DNA from: JAOEGB01 sp041262585
Lineage (GTDB): Bacteria > Actinomycetota > Actinomycetes > Streptosporangiales > Streptosporangiaceae
Assembly (NCBI RefSeq): GCF_041262585.1
Contig: NZ_JBGCBZ010000004.1
Coordinates: 1-64,000, forward strand
Direction: 5' to 3'
DNA length: 64,000 nucleotides
Part shown: piece by piece, positions 43,593 to 56,759 of the stretch
Layout: each line of letters begins with the position of its first letter
Numbering within the stretch: the stretch's first letter is position 1
Notes under the pieces: model-generated
What the model saw: the letters and a program-made list of their open reading frames with translations, nothing else
The model's database searches: none
Told to the model about the DNA's origin: nothing
Position numbers and translations under genes: made by a program

Positions 43593-44063
43593 TCAGGCCG
43601 ACGGATTGCGCTCGGCCGGCAGGCCGTCGGCCGGCCGGATGCGCACGAGCAATTGCGCCATGTCCGGAAGATGAGCGGCGAGTTCGAAGGCGCTGTTGAG
43701 ACTGTCCGCCAGGACCGCGCCGCCTTCGGCGACCAGTGCCCGGCCCTGGTCGGTGAGTTCGATCTGGGTGCCGCGCCGATCGTGCTCGCTGGTGCGGCGG
43801 GTCACCAGTCCACTGCGTTCGAGTCTCAGAGCGATCCGGCTCAGCGTCGACTGGCCCACCCCGACCGCCTCGGACAACTCCTGCATCCGCATGCTGCCGA
43901 GCCCCGACTGCTCCAATGTCATGATGGCGACGAAGTCGGAGAGGCAGACACCGAGTTGACGCGTGAGCCGGCGATCCAGAATCTGCGACACGTGATTGGA
44001 GAGCCGGGAAATCTGGAACCACAGCCGCACATCTTCGTCCTGCCGCCCGGACACCCTCTCCAT
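43593..44063 (-). CDS. MarR-family regulator
   Basis: The 156-residue protein is a standard MarR: ISRLSNHVSQILDRRLTRQL, the winged HTH (MQELSEAVGVGQSTLSRIAL, RLERSGLVTRRTSEHDRRGT) and the C-terminal dimerisation helices. ATG 44063 is chosen with AAGGGCGG upstream; a longer form from GTG 44177 is possible. It lies at the 3' end of the biosynthetic operon on the opposite strand and is the operon's best candidate regulator. A near-palindrome at 44136-44149 precedes it. Confidence 0.88.
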   Translation of the reverse strand: MERVSGRQDEDVRLWFQISRLSNHVSQILDRRLTRQLGVCLSDFVAIMTLEQSGLGSMRMQELSEAVGVGQSTLSRIALRLERSGLVTRRTSEHDRRGTQIELTDQGRALVAEGGAVLADSLNSAFELAAHLPDMAQLLVRIRPADGLPAERNPSA

Positions 44064-44135
44064 GCTTCCGCCCTTCGAGTCCAGCGGCCGCCCGCGCGCC
44101 GGTGCGCGACCCACCATTACTGTATGACATGTATG

Positions 44136-44149
44136 TGCTCGCGCAAGCA
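44136..44149. promoter_or_regulatory. Near-palindrome upstream of the MarR gene
   Basis: TGCTCGCGCAAGCA pairs with itself at 12 of 14 positions, about 73 bases upstream of the MarR start. A direct repeat of TGTATG (44121 and 44130) adjoins it. Either could be an autoregulatory site. Confidence 0.35.
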
Positions 44150-44267
44150 TTGAGTGCGGAACCTCATCCTCGTGCACCGCGGCCCAGACGGGAGGGCGGA
44201 CGGCAGGCGGGTCGCGACGACCGCGTTTGATCTGTACCAGCCGCGGGCGTCGGAGGCACAGCCTCGT

Positions 44268-45500
44268 TCAGCCACGGACCTGCGCGCGACCGCGCCGATC
44301 CGTCTCGACACCCTCGCGGAAAATCTCCGGGAGCTCGCGGAGGGAGACGCCGAAATCGGCGATCCCGACCGGCGGCGAGCCGGCCCCGAAATCCTCGCAG
44401 ACCTGCAGGATCCGCCGCTCGATTCCGGCGGGCAGCGGCGCCTCCAGGAAGCGGCACACCCGCCTGACCACCAGCATCGGGGTCTCCACCAGATCCGCAT
44501 GATCGATGTCCAGGACCCGCACGCCTCCGGGGGATGCGGCGCGCCACTCCTCGGCAAGCAGGACGGCCCCCAGTTGACGAGCCCACTCGAACACCACGTC
44601 GCGTGGCCGCACCACGTTCGACCAAACGCGTCGGCGTGCCACAGTCACGGCCGAGAGCGCCGCCAGGGAATGGACCGGGTCGCCGTGCAACCGGATGACG
44701 CGAGCGGTCGGATAGCCGGCGATCAGCCCATCCAAGCGCCAGGCGTGGAACGGACTGGCCAGGATCGGGGTTCCGCCACCGATCCGTTCGAGAATCGCCG
44801 CCAGGGCGAAACGGTGGAAAGCATAGGCAGTGGCAGAGTCGTACGTCCATAGCCATTCGACGTAGGCGGGGATCCGATATTCCAGCGCCGCTCCCGGGCT
44901 GTGGAAGGCGTAGGCCAACAAAAGGTGATCACCGAAGCCGGAGCGCACGTGCCAGGGAAACAGGTCACTCGCCCGCTCCAGTTCCTCCTTGACATTCAGT
45001 ATGGCACCGTGCGAAACAGGCCTAATCTGCTCCCATATCGACGGTATGTTGAACAAGAGGTGCTCGTTCAACAGCCGCTGCAAGCGGGACACGCCAGAGA
45101 AAGGCAGACCTGTGATGAAGACCGCGTTGTCACCGTATAACTGCCATTCCAAAGCCCCGTTCTCCACCAGTCGGCGTACCGCCAACTGGTTGGCCGTCGC
45201 CGCGACAAGGCGCCGGTGCGCCATCTCGGCCCCCAGGGGAGTGAGGTGCGACTCTTCCGTCAGCGAAGCGGTCAGATGCTCGTAGGCGGAAACGAAGCAC
45301 AGGCCCAAGCAGTCCGTCGCATCGGCGAGCAGCCGGCTTTGGGCCAGCACCGCACCGAGATCGAACGGCGCGTCATCGGCCGTGGCGCTCGCGGGCACGG
45401 GCCGGTCATTGAGACAGGCACAGGATTCGATCCGCTCATATGTCACGCTCGCACTCGCGGGCCGCGAAAAGCATTCCCCATGCCGGTGATCCGCATTCAC
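44268..45500 (-). CDS. PAPS-dependent sulfotransferase
   Basis: The 410-residue protein has the 5'-phosphosulfate loop FITGLPFSGVSRLQRLLNEH (variant of G-PRSGTT) and a 3'-phosphate-binding region around TARVIRLHGDPVHSLAALSA, then ADLVETPMLVVRRVCRFLEA, as in family-3 sulfotransferases. The usual active-site Arg-Ser-Gly-Thr is FSGVSR here, so activity should be tested. The start is probably GTG 45500 with GAGGGAG upstream. It follows a candidate promoter at 45685-45714. It probably sulfates a hydroxyl or amine of the cluster product or of a lipid or sugar. Confidence 0.8.
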   Translation of the reverse strand: MNADHRHGECFSRPASASVTYERIESCACLNDRPVPASATADDAPFDLGAVLAQSRLLADATDCLGLCFVSAYEHLTASLTEESHLTPLGAEMAHRRLVAATANQLAVRRLVENGALEWQLYGDNAVFITGLPFSGVSRLQRLLNEHLLFNIPSIWEQIRPVSHGAILNVKEELERASDLFPWHVRSGFGDHLLLAYAFHSPGAALEYRIPAYVEWLWTYDSATAYAFHRFALAAILERIGGGTPILASPFHAWRLDGLIAGYPTARVIRLHGDPVHSLAALSAVTVARRRVWSNVVRPRDVVFEWARQLGAVLLAEEWRAASPGGVRVLDIDHADLVETPMLVVRRVCRFLEAPLPAGIERRILQVCEDFGAGSPPVGIADFGVSLRELPEIFREGVETDRRGRAQVRG

Positions 45501-45684
45501 CGCCGCTCCCTCGCCGTCACGGCCCGGCCAGAGGCTTCTGGCAGACCGCACAGAAATCTTCGGGCAATCCGGTCGGACGAGCGGCGCCCCTCCAAGTCAC
45601 CCCCCGGACGGCGCGGTACCGCAAGCCCCGCAACTCGCCATGAAAGACAAGGAAACTGACCCGCCCCCGGAAGGACGACACAAC

Positions 45685-45714
45685 CATATCCGTTCGTGAT
45701 CGACTCTTGTCAAT
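45685..45714 (-). promoter_or_regulatory. Candidate promoter for the sulfotransferase
   Basis: On the minus strand TTGACA (45714-45709) is followed by an 18-base spacer and GATATG (45690-45685). The region is far more AT-rich than its surroundings. It predicts a leader of about 175 bases before GTG 45500. Confidence 0.45.
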
Positions 45715-45772
45715 ATTTCTTAATATATGGCCACAAGAACAGCGATCGATGGCCGAAAGACACACTCGAGGC

Positions 45773-45808
45773 CTTTCCCCGGCGGCCTGAGGGAGCCGCC
45801 GGGGAAAG
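45773..45808. terminator. 14-bp hairpin, boundary of the cluster
   Basis: CTTTCCCCGGCGGC (45773-45786) and its exact complement (45795-45808) enclose an 8-base loop. No gene ends immediately beside it, so it may block transcription entering from the right. Confidence 0.55.
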
Positions 45809-45819
45809 TACTATGGCGC

Positions 45820-45985
45820 CGGCCTCGCTCTTTCGCGATCTTCACGTGGTCGGTTGAGCCGTTGGCTGGGAGTCGATTTCGCCGCCGTGGTCAGCGCGTA
45901 GGCCCGGCTGTCGCGCCGGGCGTGTGGGGTTTCACGGGCCCACTGGTGTCTCCTGGTCGCCGGGGCGGGTCAACTAGTGCGAGCC
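45820..45985 (-). mobile_element. IS1380-type element end relic
   Basis: The sequence from TTTCGCGATCTTCACGTGG (45831 on) follows the left end of the intact IS1380 element (771 on, TCGCGATCTTCGTTTGG) through blocks such as GGCCCGGCTGTCGCGCCGGG and CACGGGCCC, with small gaps, and ends near 45985, before transposase coding. It is about 165 bases of a related element. The rest of the element and its other end are not seen nearby. Confidence 0.7.
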
Positions 45986-46210
45986 CTGCTGCCCACACCG
46001 CCATCTCGACACACGGGGCATTACGCCGATGGTCATGGGTACGCGCTTGCTCGGTGGTCGCTCGCGTGTACGAGACCCGTAGACCACCTAATGGCTCTCA
46101 CCCATCGCCATGACCTTCCTCTCGCAGGAAGGAACGACGAACCATCAAACGATCAATACGCCATCAGGTTGAGTAGGCCCAGTCACGAACCCCTCGTTAG
46201 TCTCACGGTC

Positions 46211-46699
46211 GTGACGATCAGGAACTCGCACTGCTCCTTCTGCGGTACGGCCTTCGCGCCCGGCCAGACCTGGCCGCGCACCTGCTCCGGCTGCGCGAAC
46301 ACCAGCTACCTGAACCCGCTGCCCGTCGCGGTGATGGTGCTACCGGTGGACGACGACCTGCTGGTGATCCGCCGCGACATCGAACCGCACCGTGGCGGGC
46401 TCGCCCTGCCCGGCGGCTTCATCGACATCGGCGAGTCCTGGCAGCAGGCGGCCGTCCGGGAACTCCACGAAGAGACAGGGATCGTCGTCGACGCAGACGA
46501 TCTACGGCTCTTCAACGTCCTCAGCGCTCCTGACGGCACTGTGCTGATCTTCGCCTTGGGCCCGCGGACCAGCTCGGCCATCCTCCCTCCGATCGCATCC
46601 ACGGCCGAAACATCGGAGTGGTCGCTGATCGACGGGCCACAGGAGCTCGCGTTCCCTCTGCATACCCGGATCGTCACGGAGTACTTCGGCTCGAAATGA
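46211..46699 (+). CDS. Nudix hydrolase with N-terminal zinc ribbon
   Basis: The 162-residue protein has a small zinc ribbon (CSFCGTAFAPGQTWPRTCSG C) and a perfect Nudix box starting GGFIDIGESWQQAAVRELHE and ending ETGIVV (GX5EX7REUXEEXGU). Zinc-ribbon Nudix enzymes hydrolyse NADH-type or ADP-sugar pyrophosphates, but this short form lacks the SQPWPFPxS motif of NudC, so the substrate is open. The start is GTG 46211; upstream readings lack homology. Confidence 0.88.
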   Translation: MTIRNSHCSFCGTAFAPGQTWPRTCSGCANTSYLNPLPVAVMVLPVDDDLLVIRRDIEPHRGGLALPGGFIDIGESWQQAAVRELHEETGIVVDADDLRLFNVLSAPDGTVLIFALGPRTSSAILPPIASTAETSEWSLIDGPQELAFPLHTRIVTEYFGSK

Positions 46700-47159
46700 T
46701 CAACGGACGTTTCCGGCGCCAAGGGCTTGGTCATCACGCGGAATCGCCAGTCGGGGTGGATTCCTTCTCGGCAAGCCCGTGGCACGGATCCCGCTGACCC
46801 CGCAGCGGGTCCTCGCGCTCAGCCTGGACCAGGCCGGCGAGTCCGTAGGCCTGCGGCACATGCTCTTCTCCTGACCTACTTCATCCCCGGCATGATGAAG
46901 ACGGTCCTCACCCTCCGCACCGGCAACGCCTGGGTTCACGTCTGGGCCTACCATGCGTTCGCTCCGCACACCCTCGCGGACACCGCGCACATCGTGAACG
47001 TCTTCGGCATCAAGTGACCACCCAAGGGCCGGCCAGGCCGTCGCGTGCCGCGTTGAGCCGGGTGCGCGCTACTGCCAGAGCCGTTACGCTACCGCGCCAA
47101 ACCCCGACCCTACTCGGGGCCTGTCGTGGGCGGGGCTTGGGCGTCGGGTGGGTTTGGGG
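46700..47159 (+). other. Gap with a protein-tail fragment
   Basis: At 46870-47017 one plus frame encodes TYFIPGMMKTVLTLRTGNAW, VHVWAYHAFAPHTLADTAHI and VNVFGIK, ending at a stop. It resembles the last part of a membrane protein with conserved His residues (H-W-YH---PH---D), perhaps a CPBP-type protease, but the N-terminal part is missing and I cannot assign it. The rest of the gap gave nothing. Confidence 0.35.
47102..47119 (-). terminator. Short hairpin after the carboxylase gene
   Basis: CCCCGA (47102-47107) and TCGGGG (47114-47119) form a 6-bp stem about 40 bases past the stop of the minus-strand carboxylase gene. A weak terminator candidate. Confidence 0.35.
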
Positions 47160-52619
<5,460 letters not shown>

Positions 52620-52975
52620 CCGGCCGAGCCCCTTCTGTTGACTGTGCGCGCCCTTCCCTTGCGGCGCCACCCTCGCGTCTGTACAGCCTTACCTCTACTG
52701 GCCGGTAGGGGAACGTCGCACAGGGAGCATGCCACGGCTCCGCAGTTGTGGAGAACGACCAAAACACGTATGCGCGAGCGCGCCGGGTGACCAACCGACT
52801 TGCCCCCTGATTTGCGCGACGCCCATGGCGAGGCGATCGCGAACGTCGAACTGGACGCGAGCGGGTTACGGTGTCTCAAATCTCGCACATGCGATGACAT
52901 AAGAGTAGACGGTGCCGTTCTTGCGATGGGATAGGGCATTTGAGGCCAGCATCTGCGGCTGTAAAGTGGCGAACT
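52620..52975. other. Divergent intergenic region between carboxylase and molybdate genes
   Basis: This 356-base stretch should hold divergent promoters for the carboxylase and the molybdate regulator. No clear operator or hairpin was found. The regulator's start has no Shine-Dalgarno sequence, suggesting a leaderless message. Confidence 0.35.
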
Positions 52976-53386
52976 GTGACGATGTTTCGAATCAGCGAAG
53001 CCGCCGCGCTGCTCGGGGTCAGCGCCGACACCGTACGCCGGTGGGTGGATACGGGCCGCCTGCCGGCGCAGCGGGACGGCAACGGTCACCGGATTCTGGC
53101 CGGAGCGGACCTGGCCGCGTTCGCCCGATCCCAGATCGAGACCGACAGTGGTTACGGGAGTTCCTCGGCTCGCAACCGCTTCCGCGGGATCGTGACCGAG
53201 GTGGTCAAAGACGCGGTGATGGCCCAGGTGGAGATCGCCGCGGGACCGTTCCGGGTGGTGTCGCTGATGAGCCGCCAGGCGGCCGATGAGCTGGGCCTGG
53301 AGGCGGGGGTGGTGGCGATCGCCGTGATCAAGTCCACCAACGTCGTCGTGGAGTCCCTCGATCACGCTCGCGTCGCGAGTCATTAA
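52976..53386 (+). CDS. Molybdate-responsive HTH-TOBE regulator
   Basis: The 136-residue protein joins a MerR-type/excisionase HTH (FRISEAAALLGVSADTVRRW, GHRILAGADLAAFA) to one TOBE/Mop domain (RFRGIVTEVVKDAVMAQVEI, MSRQAADELGLEAGVVAIAV, IKSTNVVVES) that binds molybdate or tungstate. It is the first gene of the modABC operon, which it probably regulates. The start is GTG 52976 or ATG 52982 with no Shine-Dalgarno sequence. The stop codon falls in a tandem 15-bp repeat. Confidence 0.9.
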   Translation: MTMFRISEAAALLGVSADTVRRWVDTGRLPAQRDGNGHRILAGADLAAFARSQIETDSGYGSSSARNRFRGIVTEVVKDAVMAQVEIAAGPFRVVSLMSRQAADELGLEAGVVAIAVIKSTNVVVESLDHARVASH

Positions 53387-53401
53387 GTCGCGAGTCATTA
53401 A
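53372..53401 (+). repeat. Tandem 15-bp duplication across a stop codon
   Basis: GTCGCGAGTCATTAA occurs twice without a gap (53372-53386 and 53387-53401). The first copy holds the stop of the TOBE regulator; the second leads into the AAGGAG ribosome site of modA. It looks like a recent slippage event. Confidence 0.9.
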
Positions 53402-53412
53402 GGAGTACATCG

Positions 53413-54213
53413 ATGCTCAGTCGTCTTACCCGATGGGCTGTCGCAGCCCCCGCCGCCCTGATCTTAGTGCTGGGCGCGGCGGCCTGCGGCTCCCCCGAAT
53501 CTACGTCGGCCGCGCCCGGCTCAGGTTCCCCCGCCGCCCAGGCGAAGACGCTGACGGTCTTCGCCGCAGCGTCGCTGACCGGCACGTTCACCGATCTGGG
53601 CAAGACCTTCGAAGCCGCTCACCCCGGCACGAGCGTGAAGTTCAACTTCGGCTCCAGCGCCACGCTGGCCCAGCAGATCACCCAGGGCGCCCCGGCCGAC
53701 GTGTTCGCCGCAGCCAGCCCCGCCACGATGAAGACCGTCACCGACGCCTCCCTGGCAGCCGCGCCGACGACGTTCGTACGCAACAAGCTCCAGATCGCCG
53801 TGCCGCCCGACAACCCGGCCAAGGTGGATGAGTTGAAGGACCTGGCCGACCCCAAGGTCAAGGTCGCCCTGTGCGCGGCGCAGGTGCCGTGCGGCGCGGC
53901 GGCGGTCAAAGCCTTGGACGCCGCCGGGCTCAAAGTCACCCCGGTCACCTACGAACAAGACGTCAAGGCCACCCTCACCAAGGTCGAACTCGGCGAGGTG
54001 GACGCCGCCCTGGTCTACAAGACCGACGTGCTGGCCGCCGCCGGCAAGGTGACCGGCATCGTCTTTCCCGAGGCCGACAAGGCGATCAACGACTACCCGA
54101 TCGCGGCCCTGTCCAAGGCTTCCGCGCCGGATCTGGCCAAGCAGTTCGTCGACCTCGTGCTGTCGCAGCAGGGCAAGGACGTCCTGACCAAGGCCGGGTT
54201 CGAAGGTCCCTGA
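53413..54213 (+). CDS. modA: Molybdate ABC transporter substrate-binding lipoprotein
   Basis: The 266-residue protein has a lipoprotein signal (LILVLGAAACGS, lipobox Cys near residue 25) and the ModA body: LTVFAAASLTGTFTDLGKTF, FNFGSSATLAQQITQGAPAD, VFAAASPATMKTVTDASLAA, LVYKTDVLAA, YPIAALSKASAPDLAKQFVD. The Ser/Ala residues in AAASL and GSSATL are the oxyanion ligands of the family. It captures molybdate outside the membrane and passes it to ModB. AAGGAG lies upstream of the ATG at 53413. Confidence 0.96.
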   Translation: MLSRLTRWAVAAPAALILVLGAAACGSPESTSAAPGSGSPAAQAKTLTVFAAASLTGTFTDLGKTFEAAHPGTSVKFNFGSSATLAQQITQGAPADVFAAASPATMKTVTDASLAAAPTTFVRNKLQIAVPPDNPAKVDELKDLADPKVKVALCAAQVPCGAAAVKALDAAGLKVTPVTYEQDVKATLTKVELGEVDAALVYKTDVLAAAGKVTGIVFPEADKAINDYPIAALSKASAPDLAKQFVDLVLSQQGKDVLTKAGFEGP

Positions 54214-54218
54214 CCGGT

Positions 54219-55085
54219 ATGACACCTTCCACGGCATCACCCGGCCGGGACGACGCACAGCGCCGCCCCGGCCGGCCCCGTGGCAACGGCCGGGCGGGCG
54301 GCGTGGCGGGCCGTACCCCTTGGGCGCTGCTCCTGCCCGCTGTCTTCGGCATGGCCTTTCTGGTGCTGCCGCTGGCCGGACTGCTGATCCGCGCTCCCTG
54401 GCCCACCCTGGGCCGACGGCTCGCCGAGCCGCAGGTGCTGGAGGCGCTGCGCCTGTCGCTGGTGACGGCGACCATCGCGACGCTGGTCTGCCTGCTGCTC
54501 GGCGTGCCGCTGGCCTGGCTGCTGGCGCGGGCCGCCTTTCCCGGACGCCGGGTCGTACGTGCGTTGATCACCGTGCCCCTCGTGCTACCTCCGGTGGTGG
54601 GCGGCGTCGCACTGCTCCTCGTGCTGGGACGGCGCGGCCTGATCGGCCGGTGGCTGGAAGCCGCCTTCGGCATAACCCTGCCCTTCACCACCGCCGGGGT
54701 CGTGATCGCCGAGGCGTTCGTCGCCATGCCGTTCCTGGTCATCAGCGTCGAAGGGGCGCTACGCGCCGCTGACCTGCGCCTGGAGGAGGCAGCCGCGACA
54801 CTCGGCGCCTCCCGCTGGACCATCTTCCGGCGCGTCACCCTGCCTCTGGTCGCCCCGGGCGTCATGGCCGGAGCCGTCCTGTGCTGGGCCCGCGCTCTGG
54901 GCGAGTTCGGCGCCACCATCACCTTCGCCGGCAACTTCCCCGGCCGGACCCAGACCATGCCGCTGGCCGTCTACCTGGCCCTGGAGACCGAACCCGAGGC
55001 CGCGATCGTGCTCAGCCTCCTGCTGTTCGCCGTCTCGGTCGTCATCCTGGCCAGCCTGCGCGACAGGTGGGTGACCAGCCCATGA
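54219..55085 (+). CDS. modB: Molybdate ABC transporter permease
   Basis: The 288-residue protein has a polar N-terminus of ~30 residues and about six helices (WALLLPAVFGMAFLVLPLAG, LVTATIATLVCLLLGVPLAW, VVRALITVPLVLPPVVGGVA, TTAGVVIAEAFVAMPFLVIS), with the cytoplasmic EAA loop EEAATLGASRWTIFRRVTLP in the form EEAAATLGASRWTIF. It ends ARALGEFGATITFAGNFPGR and two further helices. The start is ATG 54219, five bases after modA; its stop overlaps the modC start (ATGA). Confidence 0.95.
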   Translation: MTPSTASPGRDDAQRRPGRPRGNGRAGGVAGRTPWALLLPAVFGMAFLVLPLAGLLIRAPWPTLGRRLAEPQVLEALRLSLVTATIATLVCLLLGVPLAWLLARAAFPGRRVVRALITVPLVLPPVVGGVALLLVLGRRGLIGRWLEAAFGITLPFTTAGVVIAEAFVAMPFLVISVEGALRAADLRLEEAAATLGASRWTIFRRVTLPLVAPGVMAGAVLCWARALGEFGATITFAGNFPGRTQTMPLAVYLALETEPEAAIVLSLLLFAVSVVILASLRDRWVTSP

Positions 55086-56113
55086 CCCTGCGCGCCCACC
55101 TGGTCGTCGAGCGGCCGCGTTTCCGCCTGGACATCGACCTCGCGGTCGCACCCGGCGAGGTCGTCGCCCTGCTCGGGCCCAACGGCGCCGGCAAGACCAC
55201 CGCCCTGCGCGCCCTGGCCGGACTCATCGGCCTGTCCGGTGGCCGCATCGACTTGGACGGGATCCCGCTGCACACCCTCGCGACCGAGCACCGCCCCATC
55301 GGGATGGTCTTCCAGGACTACCTGCTCTTTCCGCACCTGTCCGCCCTGGACAACGTGGCCTTCGCCCCCCGCTGCCACGGCGCGTCCAAAGCCGACGCGC
55401 GCCGCGAGGCAGCGCGCTGGCTGGAGCGCGTCGGCCTTGCCGACTTCGCCGCGGCGAAACCCCGGCAACTGTCCGGTGGCCAAGCCCAGCGCGTCGCCCT
55501 GGCCCGGGCCCTGGCCGCAGACCCCCGCCTGCTGCTGCTCGATGAGCCGCTGGCCGCCCTGGACGCCCACACCCGGCTGGACATCCGCGGTCAACTGCGC
55601 CGTCACCTGGCCGACTTCGACGGCGCGACCGTCCTGGTCACCCACGACCCGCTGGACGCCATGGTCCTGGCCGATCGGTTGGTGGTCATCGAAAACGGCG
55701 CCGTCGTCCAGCAGGGCACCCCCGCGGAGGTCGCCCGCCGCCCGCGCACCGACTACGTGGCCCGCCTGGTGGGCCTCAACCTCCATCGCGGCGTCGCCGC
55801 CGGTCAGCAAGTCATGGTCGGCCAGATGCTCTTCAGCGTCGCCGAGCACCTCGAAGGGCCCGCGTTCGTCGCCTTCTCCCCCGCCGCGGTGGCCCTGTAC
55901 CGGACCCGCCCCGACGGAACCCCGCGCAACCTCTGGCAGGCCCGCATCGAAGGCATCGAACGGCACGGCGACAACGTCCGCGTCCACCTGGACGGGCCGA
56001 TCATCGCCTCAGCCGACATCACCCCCGCCGCCGTCGCCGATCTCGACCTGACCCCGGGCCAGCAGATCTGGGCCTCGGTCAAGGCGACCGAAACCCACGC
56101 CTACCCCGCATGA
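55082..56113 (+). CDS. modC: Molybdate ABC transporter ATP-binding protein
   Basis: The 343-residue protein has Walker A (LLGPNGAGKTTALRALAGL), Q-loop (IGMVFQDYLLFPHLSALDNV), signature (QLSGGQAQRVALARALAADP), Walker B (LLLLDEPLAALDA) and H-loop (VLVTHDPLDA). A C-terminal TOBE region after residue 270 (IEGIERHGDNVRVHLDGPII) fits ModC, where it senses molybdate and slows transport. ATG 55082 overlaps modB. It ends in a four-base overlap with the following small ORF. Confidence 0.95.
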   Translation: MTLRAHLVVERPRFRLDIDLAVAPGEVVALLGPNGAGKTTALRALAGLIGLSGGRIDLDGIPLHTLATEHRPIGMVFQDYLLFPHLSALDNVAFAPRCHGASKADARREAARWLERVGLADFAAAKPRQLSGGQAQRVALARALAADPRLLLLDEPLAALDAHTRLDIRGQLRRHLADFDGATVLVTHDPLDAMVLADRLVVIENGAVVQQGTPAEVARRPRTDYVARLVGLNLHRGVAAGQQVMVGQMLFSVAEHLEGPAFVAFSPAAVALYRTRPDGTPRNLWQARIEGIERHGDNVRVHLDGPIIASADITPAAVADLDLTPGQQIWASVKATETHAYPA

Positions 56114-56373
56114 ACAGCCCACCGCCCCACAACGCCATCTGCCTGGGCGGCCCCTGCCACGGCATGCTCACCCACATCGATCAGGACATCGGCATCGTCA
56201 CCGTGCCGGTCCCAAGCCACTCACCCGAACATCCCGAAGATCCCGAAGACGCCGACGCGACCGCCCGCTACCGCGTCACCCGCGAACGCGTACATCACCC
56301 GTCCTGCGCCGAGCCGTTCATCGCCCTGCACTGGGCCGACCCGCCCGCCGAGAGCTGCCTTTGCGGACGCTAG
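56110..56373 (+). CDS. Small Cys/His-containing protein of unknown function
   Basis: The 87-residue protein overlaps the modC stop by four bases, so it is the fifth gene of the molybdate operon. It has three Cys near the ends (AICLGGPCHGML, HPSCAEPF) and a C-terminal CLCGR, plus several His. The spacing suggests a metal site. An acidic low-complexity stretch (EHPEDPEDADATA) lies between. I recognise no family; a link to molybdenum handling is inferred from position only. Confidence 0.6.
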   Translation: MNSPPPHNAICLGGPCHGMLTHIDQDIGIVTVPVPSHSPEHPEDPEDADATARYRVTRERVHHPSCAEPFIALHWADPPAESCLCGR

Positions 56374-56759
56374 CCGCGGGCACCCCACAGACGCGCGTCA
56401 GCGCAGATCCGGATCTCCACGATCCGGCTGATGTGCCGTCCCCCGCATCGGTCACCCGGCACCACCAGATGAGGCCCCTGCTCCTCCAGGTGGACACCGT
56501 CCATCCAGACACCCACCAGCACCTCCGCGTTGCCGAACTCCGGATCGATAAGCGTGCATGGCGCCCGGGTCGAACGCCTGGAACTGAAGCCCAGGCCCGC
56601 CTCGCCGCCCACCCCGACCTGGTCGCCCCCGGCTGGACCCTGTACGCGCTCACCGCCGACGACGTCGAGTTCTGGCAGGCCGACCGGCAACGCCGCCACA
56701 CCCGGCTGCGCTACCAGCGGGACCTTGGAAGGAACCCGGTGTTACGACCTGGCGGCTAG
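56374..56759 (+). pseudogene. Fragment resembling the PNPOx C-terminal region
   Basis: The frame open from 56361 ends with AHPDLVAPGWTLYALTADDV and EFWQADRQRRHTRLRYQRDL, which match the C-terminal substrate/dimer region of pyridoxamine 5'-phosphate oxidases (P-EVEFWQ-R--RLHDR--Y). The preceding 70 residues show no FMN-binding domain, so this is a remnant or a small unrelated protein. It overlaps the 3' end of the convergent GH9 gene by 18 bases. Confidence 0.45.

Noticed and set aside
44101..44177. Longer N-terminus for the MarR protein
   Set aside because: The extra 38 residues have no family counterpart and cover the likely promoter. ATG 44063 has a better ribosome site.
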